The position numbers and the translations under genes were made by a program. A stretch of DNA of 64,000 bases from Patella vulgata. Its lineage: Eukaryota; Mollusca; Gastropoda; Patellidae. A model generated the notes under the pieces. It had not been told where the DNA came from, did not search any database, and worked only from the letters and a program-made list of their open reading frames with translations. Of this stretch, positions 48,894-59,681 are shown piece by piece (positions within the stretch are counted from its first letter, which is position 1; each line of letters begins with the position of its first letter). The DNA lies in the NCBI RefSeq assembly GCF_932274485.2, contig NC_065879.2, positions 66,423,459-66,487,458 on the forward strand. Direction: 5' to 3'.

Positions 48894-50423
48894 TACTATT
48901 CAAAAAAAGTAGGGGATATTTGATTTTGGGGGCATAATACTAAAATATGCAAATGACTACGAAAAAAGTCATTATAGAACCTAACAGAAGAAACATTTCC
49001 AGTTACATGTGACGCCCAAACGCACCAATAGCTACCGCATGGAATGCAGGTGATGCTTGGGATCATCATGGGGGTCCAACCCAAGATTTGCACGACTCTG
49101 ACTTTGAATGTTACAGTCATTGTGGCATTGAATTCCAGGGTGGAAACATCAGTTTAATTGTTTTAGTGACCAGAAAACAAATTTTGATATGCGTCGGCTT
49201 ACCCAAAATGAAAGGTTACGTGCCCTTGGCATGCTACAGATCGGCACAACACAGGCGGTTGTGGCGCGGACGATGAATGTTTCTCAGTCTGTCATAAGCA
49301 GGCTATGGTCCAGATACCGTGATACACAATCTGTACAGGACAGACCACGCTCAGGTCGACCAAGGGCGACAACTCAAGCCCAGGATCGATTTATCCGTAC
49401 CTTGGCCTTGAGAAATCGTGTCATCACAGCAAATCAGATCAGCGCTCGTCTTCAAACAGACACTGGTGTGAGAGTGAGTGGCCAGACGATTCGGAATCGA
49501 CTGCATAGGGGTCACCTTCGCGCCCGACGTCCTCGCGTGATCCCTTGTTTGAGAGATCATCACATTCAGGCAAGACGTCGTTGGTGTAGGGATCGTCAAC
49601 ACTGGGATAATCGACGCTGGAGCAATGTGATGTTTTCAGATGAGTCAAGGTTCACTGTTGATTTTTTGGACAGACGTAGGAGGGTGTGGCGTCGTCGAAA
49701 CGAGCGCTTCCAAGACGTTAACGTCATCAGACATGATCGATTTGGGGGTGGTTCTGTTATGGTGTGGGGAGGCATCACTGTTGCTGGAAGAACGGCTTTA
49801 CATGTTGTTGCAGGGCGTGTTACAGGCCAGTGCTACCGGGACAACATCTTGGCAGTCCATGTTATGTAGTTCGCACGACGTCATGGCCGCCGTTTCATCT
49901 TCCAGGATGACAACGCAAGATGTCACAGGGCCAGGATCGTTACAGGTTACCTCCAACAACAGAACATCACCACATTACCTTGGCCAGCACTGAGTCCCGA
50001 CCTCTCCCCCATCGAGCATGTCTGGGACATGCTTGGACAGAGGTTACGTCAACGTCAACAACGTCCTGCCAATGTCCAAGAACTTGCTGCTGCGTTGCAA
50101 CAGGAATGGGACAATCTGGACCAAAATGACCTTAGACGTCTCATTAGGAGTATGCCACGTCGGATCAATGCTTGTTTGGCAAACAGAGGAGGATTTACCC
50201 GTTACTGACTTGGTTGTGATGCTGTGGTAACTTTGCTGTTTGACCCCGGGTATCATTTACCCTTATAATGGTGAGTCTGTGCCTTACTTAGTCTAACGAT
50301 CATTTGGAATAAATCGATGAATGTGAACTTCATTTCATTTTGTCATTTGTTTCTTCGTCAGTTTCATTAGGTGACTTTAATAACACTTAAAAACCAAATA
50401 TCCCCTACTTTTTTTGAATAGTA
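48894..50423 (+). mobile_element. Tc1-like DD34E transposon, second copy, inserted in an exon
   Basis: 1,530 bp, flanked by TA (48,892-48,893; 50,424-50,425), terminal repeats as in the 44.1-kb copy and inverted relative to it, 3.2 kb away. Removing the element and one TA rejoins the surrounding exon in frame (…QSYIRYTG…), which proves the insertion point. Only a handful of differences from 44,125-45,655 are visible. Confidence 0.95.
49189..50208 (+). pseudogene. Tc1-type transposase with one nonsense codon
   Basis: Same 339-residue frame as at 44,341-45,360. It is identical apart from a few changes: Asn to Asp in RRWCRNRQ, Arg to Gly in WDMLRQR, and a CAG-to-TAG stop at 49,867-49,869 (after AVHVM). 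All other codons, including the three catalytic positions, are kept. The stop falls before the second catalytic Asp, so the product would be inactive, but the element's ends remain usable in trans. Confidence 0.93.
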
Positions 50424-50832
50424 TATATGACTGCACTGCTGCTACAATATCATAAAGTGTCGAAGACGGATAATCGCCGCCGTCACGTTTTTTAGCCTCA
50501 AACAAAAAATGTTTCAAAACAATGTTTAACTCTGTTGGTGTCATTTCATGTACCCGTTTTGATAAACAATTTGCTGGCAGTTGTAGATTATCCAAAACCG
50601 GTCTATTGGATCGCTCTTCTTGCCATGTACATATTAATTCCACGGCCCAGGATTGTTTGTACTTTGTAGATTTCGGAATACAACTTTCTATTCGCGTGTT
50701 TATTTCTTTCTCCGACACCGGTCCACCAAATCTGTATGTTTTATGTTCATTCTCTTCTTTCTTGGTAGACCCAGCTATTACAGTCTGGGTCAACGACAAC
50801 AACTCTTCGTCTTCTTCAGAAAACATTGACAT

Positions 50833-51319
50833 AAATATTATAACAAATAATTTGATTTAAATCAAGAAATAACCTAGTAAAAGGCATCAAGCAACCATTC
50901 GCAATTCAAATAATATTGTGTGATTGTGAACAGTGCTTACGCCAGCCAAACTAATGAAAAGGTCTTGATTTGCATGTGCAAAATCGAACCAATAAACAAT
51001 TTGATGTATATTTAACATTATTGCAGACGACATGACACAGTGAATATTCTATTTAGATTTATCATTGGTGTTATTATTTCCCTTCTACGCTTAACAAAAT
51101 GTTTTTTACATTTTATTAACAAATCAAAAAATATATTTACACCGCCAATATATTTACGCCAATGTAATATTGGTGTTGAAGTATAACCGAAAATACGTAT
51201 TTTAATTTTCCCATTATACTCGTATCGTAACCGCTTGTGACAAAACGGCTTGTATAGTTATTGTAGTCTCGTTCTATTGAATATGTACAATATAAGACAT
51301 GTATTTGAACGTCTCATTG
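50833..51319. other. 5' flank of the DUF3504-like gene
   Basis: AT-rich, no exon or promoter element that I can support. Confidence 0.4.
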
Positions 51320-51600
51320 GTGTGCCACGCTTGGTCAAGGTCATTATATGGACGGAGGGGCTGACAAGGACAGCTGTCTAGTCGTTCGGATGGGACGAAA
51401 AACCGAGGTCCCGTGTACACATTGGCGTGAACGTTAAAGATCCCTTGACAGTTGGAATTCGATATAAGAGTAGGCCGTAGTGCCGCTGTCCGGGCAAAAT
51501 TTCCCTCATAGCACAATGTATGGCGTATGCCCGTCTTCATTAGCCCAGTTCGGAGCAAAACAGTAGGACGTTAAACCCCATTTCATTTCATTTCATTTCA
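51320..51600 (+). repeat. SINE, CGGAGCAAAACAG subfamily
   Basis: Runs from GGTCAAGGTCATTATATGG through GACAAGGACAGCTGTC, GATGGGACGAAAAACCGAGG and CCCGTCTTCATTAGCCCAG to AGGACGTTAAACCCC and four TTTCA units. The tRNA-like head is missing or replaced at the left. Same family as 33,794-34,083 (minus) and 58,868-59,225 (minus). Confidence 0.7.
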
Positions 51601-52316
51601 TTATATGGAATGAAAAATTTGGGCTGTAACACGGAGAAAAATGGAAGAACATTAAAGATCCCATTGTCCTGCTATCGATGTCCTTTGACAAGAATTGTTT
51701 GGCTACTTTACGCCCCATTGCTTCAGTCAAGGACTAAGATCTCAATGCCCAATATCTACCTTTAAACTATCGCTTTTTGAAGATAAACAAACTATCAATC
51801 GATAAATGAATGGGTTTCACCACAACCAATAACTTTTGGCGTAATTAAGTTGGTATTCTTCATGCCTGTCCGTCCTTCAACAGTTTTTAACGGACTTTTT
51901 GTTCAATTTTGTTGTGAAGCAAGAAGATTAACCCTATTGATTATCGGCGTTCTGTAGTCGATGATCTGCATTTATCGTTAATGATAAAACAATACTGTAG
52001 TTTTTGTCAATTAATCTGGGTACTTCTCATGCTTATATTTTAAGTCACCAGTTATGAAATCCACTTTAGGCATTTCGCCGATTTCCATATTACATTTTTT
52101 GAAAATCTGATTACTGTATGACAGGGCTCACACTGGCTTTCAATTTTTTTCCGCCAAAATTGATTATAATTTTTATGTAAAACAATGATGATATTATTTT
52201 TCCGCCAACTTGAATATTTCATCTGCCAAAAATATATGATAAAAAAACATACATATTGTAATAGCATAAAACAATTTTATTTCTTGTACATTCTTAAGCA
52301 ACCATATATTTACAAT
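51601..52316. other. gene-free segment
   Basis: No recognised exon or repeat. The segment holds the 3' flank of the minus-strand hAT-like gene; an AATAAA complement (TTTATT) occurs near 52,275, plausible for polyadenylation shortly after its stop. Confidence 0.4.
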
Positions 52317-53360
52317 TTACAAAATCCTTCTTCGCTTCACATTAGCCCAATTGAAAAATGATTTATGGAGATCCGGTTGGTTTTTAGTTAAAGTGATGGA
52401 CATCAAATTTGATAATGTGTTTGGTTTAAAACAGTTTCTGCTCGTTGTTTTAATTAAATTTTGCCTACTAAAACCTCGTTCATAATCAACGGTTGCAACC
52501 GGTATACACAATAATCTGCTAGCAATTTTATTTACATTAACAAAATTTGATTTTTCTTTTAGGGCAAGTTTCAACACATCATCAATGCTATCCATTGGAC
52601 AATCAACATATTTTAAATAACCCCTGAAAGAAACAATCACTGATCAAAGTCATTAACATCAAGATCAATTGTTTGAAGAAAAAAAACCTAATGACCTAAT
52701 ATAATCCATATCTACATCAATCTATTTATATATACAAATTGTGAATGCTCATGAACTTTATGTTTACGGCAATAAAACAATACAATAATACATCACAATT
52801 TGCAATAATCTACACAGTTTATTTAAAACAACACTATCCCCTTTTCCTCAAATCTACATTCTAAATTATTAACAACATTGCTTACAAATTGCATCCCTAT
52901 CACCCTAGCATCTCCCCTTTGTTTTTTCCCATCCCTAATTTTTTGATCATTGTACAAAAAATGTGCCCCTCCTAATGTGTCAATATTAACTGTTGTTGGG
53001 ACTGTGTCCAATAAATTTAAAACATTGATACCGCAATTCCCTGATTCTATGCCCTGTAGCTGAGAAATGGTTGAAGCCAATAGTGGATTTACATTTGAAA
53101 AAAACAATATCACTTCTCTGTTAGAATTTGGACAATCTACAGAGTATTGGCAATACATCTGACAAAAAATGAGTAATGTACAAAAATTTAAAACAAGTTA
53201 TTGATTTCTGCAAACCAACAGATTTTGGAGAATTATCTTCTAATAACAAAGTTATTAAGCTGGAATAGTTTCTGAGTAATGCAGTTACGGGTCCCTCAAA
53301 TGATAACCACCTAGTATTTGATATTTGCTTTAACCTGGTACCCGAATCAGTAGATAATTA
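52317..53360 (-). pseudogene. hAT-type / ZNF862-like transposase-derived gene, partial
   Basis: Minus strand, three blocks. 53,360-53,125 reads RLKQISNTRWLSFEGPV and FKFLYITHFLSDVLPILCRL, a segment typical of ZNF862/C17orf113-like proteins of hAT origin. After a one-base frame change near 53,120, REVILFFSNVNPLLASTISQ to NLECRFEEKG follows (to 52,823). An intron-like gap ends in TGTTTCTTTCAG at about 52,627. The last block, to 52,317, carries the hAT C-terminal dimerisation region (LLCIPVATVDYERGFSRQNL, KTTSRNCFK) and ends NVKRRRIL-stop. The N-terminal zinc finger and the earlier catalytic part are not found, and no terminal inverted repeats were seen. It is a relic, or the tail of a host gene whose 5' exons are lost. 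Confidence 0.7.
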
Positions 53361-53619
53361 AAAGGGAACTACATTTTTGATCCAGTAATATTGATGGAGA
53401 AAATTTCTCAATTGCCATAAACAATTACAATACTCCCCATAACCTTAATGGAAACACCGGGTCAATATATATGATTTTACAACGGGTGACTTGCTGTCAA
53501 ACAATGATGTATCACTAAGCCGTAATGTAATCAGGTTCAGTACACTTAAATCTATACCAAAGAATTATATTTACTTATTTGTGCGCGTAAGGAAGGGCTA
53601 GGTGATAAATAAATTCTCC

Positions 53620-53760
53620 TACTCGTCTCTTTTGATATCAAAAAATATCAACACTCGTCGATAAAGTAAAAAAAAAAAAAAAAATCGGCAAAGCCTCGGT
53701 TTTTTTTTTTATTTTATCGACTTGTGTTGATATTTTTATATATGTAAAAAGACTCGTAGG
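53620..53760. repeat. foldback (long inverted-repeat) element
   Basis: Arms of about 50 bases: left 53,622-53,676 (ending CGTCGATAAAGTAAAA), right 53,703-53,757 (TTTTATCGACTTGTG and GACTCGTAGG), inverse to one another with several mismatches, separated by A- and T-runs. A single arm of the same family is at 36,155-36,215. MITE-like; no coding content. Confidence 0.7.
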
Positions 53761-56030
53761 GGAATCTGTATGTATGATCGTTCTCTGTCCATCTCTTGCA
53801 TAGAAACCACCAGTTTCCAATGAGATTGCCACCCACTCTCATTTGTCTTTATTTTATGATAATGGAAAACAATATAGGCGTACGTCGTTTATAAGAGGTG
53901 ACCCGTTGTCAATAATGTATTTCTGATTCAGAATCATTGATGTATCTAATGACATCGTCACCCGTTTTTGTTTTGTTTTGTTTTTGTTTTTTTGTCTTTT
54001 ATTATATGATAATTGAAAAATAGAATAAGTGCAACTTTACTGTAAATACAGTCATGACATGACAATCTACATTTTAGAATAAAGACCAGTGATGTACAGA
54101 TTACCGTTGCTGATTGATCTTGTGATCAATAAGTTTATATATTTTAATAAAGAAGGTTTTTTTCATTAAGGTGAATCATAAATTAGGTTTTAACACTATT
54201 TTAACCTACATTACTTAGTTTTGTTTAATCCTGTTTTATACTTATATAAATACAAGTCAAACTTTCATTATCATCATTACTAGAACAAGGTAAGTTGTGG
54301 GGAATGAGGTGGGGGGGAGGGGGTATTTCTATAATAACTCGAGTGTCTCAATTCGCCGTTTCATGGGAAATCTCAGGCTTTGGTCATGATTTTGAGGTAT
54401 AATGAAATAAATGATATGAATTAAGGAAATCGTGTACGTATAGAAATAGGCATAGAAAAAATTTGAAACGGCGAACCTCCTTCAATATTTTTGTTACACG
54501 ATTGTGACATGTCGGGCTCCTTGTGGCTATAAAGATTTTAATAGTTAATTTAATAGTTTAATAGATCTTCAAAATAGTGTCACGGGCCAAAAATGTTAAG
54601 GATTTAACATTGAAGTCATTGAGGAGAGAATTAATAAGTCCATAATATGTTGTAATTTTATATGAACAGTTCAGTGGTTTATGAATATGGGCCTTGGAAT
54701 GGCTTGTCCCTTGATATAAACAGCACCGAGTTCACTAAGCATCCTCAGACTCGAATTAATAATTTACTCAACTTTCAATCACTAAGATACGGGTCATGCT
54801 ATTGAAGAGATGACTCCCAACGGATGGCAGAGCAGGCACATGATTAGGAGCCCAACGGATGTTTCAGAGCTCTTTCATAATATTCCCGGAGATTAGGATC
54901 ATTGTTGTATATCTTCGCCTTCTAACCCACTTTCGGAAATATGTGCATAGACGCATATATTGGATTATCTTTGAATTATTATAAATTAATTTTTAAATTT
55001 CCTAGAAGTTTTTTTACGTAATAGTTACTACTCTATTTGTTTTCTTATGTCCGGTCTTGTTGGATGCAGAATAAATTCACATTTGAATTTCTTAGAATTG
55101 TGGAACAGATACATTATTATTAAGCCATATGTTTGCTGTATCGGCGAAGTTCAGGAAATACAAACTTGTAGAGTAAAGTATACGGATGGAGAGGTTTGGA
55201 CTGCAGCCAATATATGGCATAAATTAAGTAGGCGTTTTTACTTTCAACGAGAAAATAAATGTTTTAACTAGTTTTAATTAGATTTCAAATTGTAGTGGAT
55301 GACTAATAGGATATACAAACTAAAGGATTGTTTATGAAATGTCCAACCGAATACACCGAACTGAAACAGCATCTAGTGTTAATCCGATTATGAATCGATA
55401 TGAATCTCAGCAGTGTCTCGACAGATCTTTCTCAAAGAGTTGAATACAATATAATTTGAAGATTTTGGACGATCTTTATAGGGTAGAGAAAGAGACAAAC
55501 TATTTAATTTCTAGCCATCATGTGCTCGGAAGACTGGAGAACCAATGGAGCTCATTGTCACGAACATCCAAAGCTTACATTTGTAAAGATTTGATCGCAT
55601 ATCTGTATCCTTACGTCGCACATATATAATAGTACTCGTATTCTAGAAAAAAAGAAATACTTAGTATCAACAGTTAGTCCATAAATGCCCTAGTCTGTGT
55701 TGAGTGTATGTTAAACCTCTTTCTTCTTGATCTTTCGTTCGCGGAAAACTAAAATGAATGTATCATCCCAGGTTGCACGCTTAACGTGCCTTGGTCGCAC
55801 TCGCAAACCCCGAAGGACACTGGATAATGACGCGTATTAAGAAATCTAGACGATAATTTCACCATGGCAGCAATATTCTGCATTACTTAAACGCCATAAG
55901 GCTTATCATCTATGGATCTCTATTAATATGTTAAGATAATGAAACGTAATAAAATGAAGAACATATAAAATGAAATTTCTTTATTTAGATGTGTTGAAAA
56001 ATCGAACTCGAATCGTCTTAGTTTTATTGT
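53761..56030. other. gene-free segment with one possible promoter / first exon
   Basis: At 54,241-54,252 TATATAAATAC is followed about 30 bases later by CATTATCATCATTACTAG and, at about 54,290, AACAAG|GTAAGTTG, a consensus splice donor. This could be a short plus-strand non-coding first exon. The only downstream open frame (55,047-55,271, 74 codons, MSGLVGCRINSHLN) is of unknown nature. I do not call a gene. Confidence 0.3.
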
Positions 56031-58324
56031 TCAACATTGAACCTGGCCTTGAATTCGCTTATTAGATGTTATTTTACCAGTTTCTACGTCAACACAGAAA
56101 CACGAACCTGCAATAGGAGATCAAAATTAACAATTTAATTAGGAGATAAACACTTCCTGTTACGTATTTAGAGGGGGTTTATTGTCCATTTAACCATGCT
56201 TGAATCATTAGAACACGAGACGCGATAGCGTCGAGTTGTTCTAATGGATAATTCAAGCATGGTTAAATGGACAATAAACACCCGATAAATACGTAACAGG
56301 AATGTGTTTATCGATATTGTAGCACAAATATTTGGAGATTTTCTTCGGAACTATTTAGAAAACATTTTTACACCCATTTTAAAAAGTCGTTATTTGGTCA
56401 CGCGCTTGCGTTCATTTTTCAAAATATTTTCAATAGACGGTCTCTTGCTTACCTGCAAATCTAAAATTTTTGAGTCTCGAGTTGCTGGTAAATGAATTAT
56501 GAAAGAAAATGTTATTCGGATATCGAAAACAACTAATATTTTTAACGTTTGAAGATCTTTAAAAGAACGAGAAATTAGTATTTTTTATTGCGGTATTTCG
56601 AGACGAGTGTCAGCTTGATTGAAATAATTCCGCCCTGCTATCTGAGACTAAAAAAGGAGTAACTCTTGGCAACAAAAATGACTTAGCTTCGGGAGTTTCA
56701 TGTAAGTTTCCAGCATTTATTATTTTATTTTGCAGACTGTTATCACAATGTTGTAGCTAGTTCTTCTTTACACAATTGCAGTTCATACTTACATCCTCTA
56801 AAATACCGTATAAACCATGACAATGATGTCTAGTCTAAGATGCCAGTGGTTGCTATGTAGCTGTTCTGACGTGTTGTCAACAAATGACAATTTTGGCATA
56901 AATGATAATGATTAGGCCTATATTTCAGCTGCTGTATTCGACTCCCTCATTGTATTTTCAAGCGATTCCTTGTGACCAATGATTTATTATTAGGTAGATC
57001 AAGCTATTCAGATTTTGAAAGCATGATTTTTTTTTTTAAAAATCCACCTGATTAATAAAAATTGGTGAGTGAAGCTAGCCTAGTACCAAAAAAGAAAACA
57101 TAGGCTACTGACACTGTCACTGCCTAGTTACGAATATATTTGGATACCTGAAAACGGTTTTAATTAATTTATGACTGATTTTCTACTGTTTTATGTATTT
57201 CAGAAATGTGATTTCATAAAAGATGATGTTTGAAACTGGTGTGATAGTCATGTGTGCAGAATTCCTTGAAGATATTTGTCAATAAAGATTTGAGTTGAGG
57301 AAGATTATTGGCACAAAAATGAAAAAAAGTACACTGTTATATTTATACGCAGTAATTCGCCTTGAAAATTTAGAGGGGGTTTATTGTCCATTCGACCACA
57401 CTTTTCGACCAATCAGAATCGAGGAAATTTCTAATTTGTGCTACAATAATAAAAGAATAGGAATGGAAATACATTGATCAAATTTCGGATTAAAAACTGT
57501 GCACGATATTTAAAAATATTTACTACCGAAAGTACAGGGCTTCGATGAAGAGAGACCCTGGGCTATCACACTTATGAAGTCCCTCCCAGTCAGGCCTCCC
57601 TCCTCGCAACTGCTTGAGCAAAGCTGAGAATGGTGACGGGTGTTTAAGATTACGGTGCGTGTAAGAAAGGCTTATAACAGTGCGAAACATATCATACACC
57701 TAGATTTTGAGGTCTCGGGTGTCAGCCTGCTAAGCCTGAGCCTATAGGTAAATCTTGCAGTGACTATAGATATACAACAGTCGCGATGGGGGGGTTTGCC
57801 CAATGACCACTCGTTCTAAATGTTTCTGAAACTCTCGTCGCTATGTCTCAGTGTCCTTGAAGGGTGCATTTTGTAAGAGCTACATCTGCCTATTACAGGC
57901 CTTTCATTTTATATAAATTATTAATTAGACATTTATTAACATGACAAGACCACGACCAACCCTCTAGATCTTAAAATCTTAAAATGCCAATCAAGTTATT
58001 ATGCACTTGATGGAGGGGGCAATTTGAGTTAGCCCCAGGAAGAATTGGATGATGTAATGACCGGACATGGTATAAGTAAAATTTAAGATATTTCACTTTA
58101 AGCAGAATTAAGTTAGACCTACCTGTATTATCACACTGTTCAGGTGTAAATTTACCATTTACGTCACACCTGGGTGTCCATTGGCCTTTATATACAACCA
58201 TTATAATCATTGCTGATATTCTTCTCTGTTCACAAGTAGTCCTTACTGATCCTGTGAAATTAAATGAAAGGGGGCTTAACGTATTACTGTACCAATTGGG
58301 CTAATGAAGACGGACATATACGCC

Positions 58325-58359
<35 letters not shown>

Positions 58360-59681
58360 GGGTTTTTTAACGTCCACTCGACACAAACTAGATCATTTCG
58401 GGACTAACATATGGTTCAATTTTATTTCAATAATTCGCTCGCACGTGGGGGTCTTTAGCAGTGGAAGGAAACCGGAGTACTTACTATTCTGTACATCTTT
58501 AATACACTGTCCTCTACCAAAAGGATTACCGCCATTAGGAGCAACACATTTTAAACCGTCATCACATTTGCCTATTGGAGGACTTCCATGAAAAATAGAG
58601 ACGGTAGCTTGACAATCTTCACCTTCTACCTGCGTTATTAAATCAAACAGTACATCATCAATTTGAAATTTCTCGATTAAGCGGCATCAGATGTTAGCAT
58701 ACCCGGACACATGATTGTTAGTGACTAATGGATAGACTGTCGAACTAAAATTTTGTTTCTTGTTTATCTATATTTTACATTCACGTTGTCCTCGGCTGGA
58801 CCTGGTATGAAGAGAGGCTTGGGTTTGTGTAAGAATGGTTTTAGCCAAGGACAGTAACTTATACTTTGAAATGAAACGGGGTTTAAGGTCTTGTTTTTCT
58901 GCACCGACTAGACTAATAAAGACTGGCATACGCCATGCAGTGTGGTATGAGGAAAATTTTGCCCGGACAGTGGGGCTACGACCTACTCTTAGGTCGAATT
59001 CCACCGTCAAGGGCTCTTTTACATGCATGCCAATATGTACACGGGGCTTCAGTTTTTCGTCCCATCCGTACGACTATACGTTGTCCCTTGCCATGCCCTC
59101 CGTCCTACATCACTGATCGGAAGGAACCACGCTGGAAAATTCCGATGAACTTTCTAGGCCAATACTGGGATCGAACACGAGGCCTTCAGGTTAGCGAGCC
59201 AACGTCTCACTCACTGGGCCACCGCATTTTAAAACTAAAGTAGTTAGATCTTTATGTATGCCAACCAGAATTAAAACCCGTATAGAAAGTCGAATATTAA
59301 TTAGATTGAACGACCAGTTTAATTCCGTCTTAACTTTCAATTTTACTTCAATTAATCTTGAGCTAAATACAATTCCGTACGAGCAAAAGGTCTGGTTTAT
59401 AGACTACACTTCATTCCACTAATCATAACTCTTGAATGATTTGACTGTTAAGACATCCAAAACGAATACACCAAATCGCTAATCTTTTAGGGTTCAACAG
59501 TGTGTATTATATACTTTTTTACCTTGGCACAGGCGTCGGTACATCCACAAAATCCACCATTTTTAATGACAGAGCCTTTACATTGTGTAGTATCGAATTT
59601 GGCACCGGCGCATAAAAATGGAGTGCAAACTATTGCCTGACTGACTCCTAAAATAGCGACAAGGATAACAAGCCGAAACAT
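56031..59681 (-). CDS. secreted protein with IGFBP-like N-terminus and thyroglobulin type-1 domain
   Basis: Four small minus-strand exons join in frame to about 169 residues: 59,681-59,523 (53 codons, AAG|GTAAAA), 58,629-58,485 (AATA|GTAAGT), 58,251-58,123 (ACAG|GTAGGT) and 56,107-56,031 (TGA stop); acceptors are AACGCAG, TTTCACAG and TATTGCAG. Exon 1 encodes a signal peptide (MFRLVILVAILGVSQA) and a Cys-rich stretch with CKGSVIKNGGFCGCTDAC. Exon 2 adds CDDGLKCVAPNGG, an IGFBP-like pattern. Exons 3-4 make one complete type-1 thyroglobulin domain with six Cys: TCEQ, WTPRCDVNGKFTPEQC, then SCFCVD and QC at the end; CFCV replaces the usual CWCV. Such domains often inhibit cysteine proteases or bind growth factors, so an extracellular regulator or immune effector is likely. 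AATAAA complement lies at 56,023-56,028, just past the stop. Confidence 0.82.
56144..56312. repeat. near-perfect foldback element in intron 3 of the thyroglobulin-type gene
   Basis: Two arms of about 83 bases are inverse copies around a centre near 56,228 (GACGCGATAGCGTC). The outer ends are GATAAACACTTCCTG and its inverse. The arms include GGGGGTTTATTGTCCATTT. It lies about 40 bases inside the intron, upstream of the last exon. A one-arm relic of the same family is at 57,366-57,440. No TSD is clear. Confidence 0.8.
57366..57440. repeat. single-arm relic of the 56.1-kb foldback family
   Basis: AGAGGGGGTTTATTGTCCAT and CCAATCAGAATCGAGG; the first part equals the foldback arm. Same intron as the full element. 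Confidence 0.55.
58258..58478 (-). repeat. two SINE pieces filling intron 2 of the thyroglobulin-type gene
   Basis: 58,258-58,328 is a minus-oriented piece (GGGGGCTTAACGTATTACTG, CTAATGAAGACGG) of the 51.3-kb subfamily. It is cut by, or joined to, a GAGAGA-tailed SINE at 58,329-58,478 (TTTTAACGTCCACTCG, GGTCTTTAGCAGTGG, GGAAACCGGAG). The second ends only about 7 bases from the exon 2 donor. Confidence 0.7.
58868..59225 (-). repeat. full-length tRNA-derived SINE in intron 1
   Basis: The minus strand starts at about 59,225 with GTGGCCCAGTGAGTGAG (A box) and GTGTTCGATCCCAG (B box), then continues into the body shared with 33.8 and 51.3 kb (GGACGAAAAACTGAAGCC on the minus strand), ending at the tail complement GAAATGAAACGGGG. 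This copy defines the head missing from the others. Confidence 0.75.

Larger units (their letters stand above)
48203..50832 (-). pseudogene. DUF3504 / Crypton-recombinase-like gene, split by a Tc1 element
   Basis: Minus strand. The first exon starts at ATG 50,832 (MSMFSEEDEELLSLTQ) and runs to 50,424; after the 1.53-kb Tc1 insertion it resumes in the same frame at 48,893-48,664 (GTAAGA donor). Motifs match the family found in ZMYM2/QRICH1/KIAA1958-type proteins: SWAVELICTWQEERSN, FLFEAKKRDGGDYPSSTLYD and, after the insertion, ITLEEEENLWKRGVLG and TPAVLLDTIFYL. Exon 2 (48,448-48,203) starts GLHFSLRGG and continues QEHRSLRLF and KTNSGWLKSRKSGPK in another frame; the shift lies at a five-G run (48,424-48,428). 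The C-terminal half of the recombinase-like domain is missing before the P450 exons begin. These proteins are derived from Crypton tyrosine recombinases. It may be a transposon relic or a host gene; either way this allele is broken. Confidence 0.8.

Noticed and set aside
50522-50860. 112-codon plus-strand frame opposite the DUF3504-like exon
   Set aside because: The minus strand has the conserved family motifs; the plus frame is a mirror.
51274-51558. 94-codon minus-strand frame
   Set aside because: Lies entirely in the SINE at 51,320-51,600; the same peptide arises from other SINE copies (33.9 and 58.9 kb).
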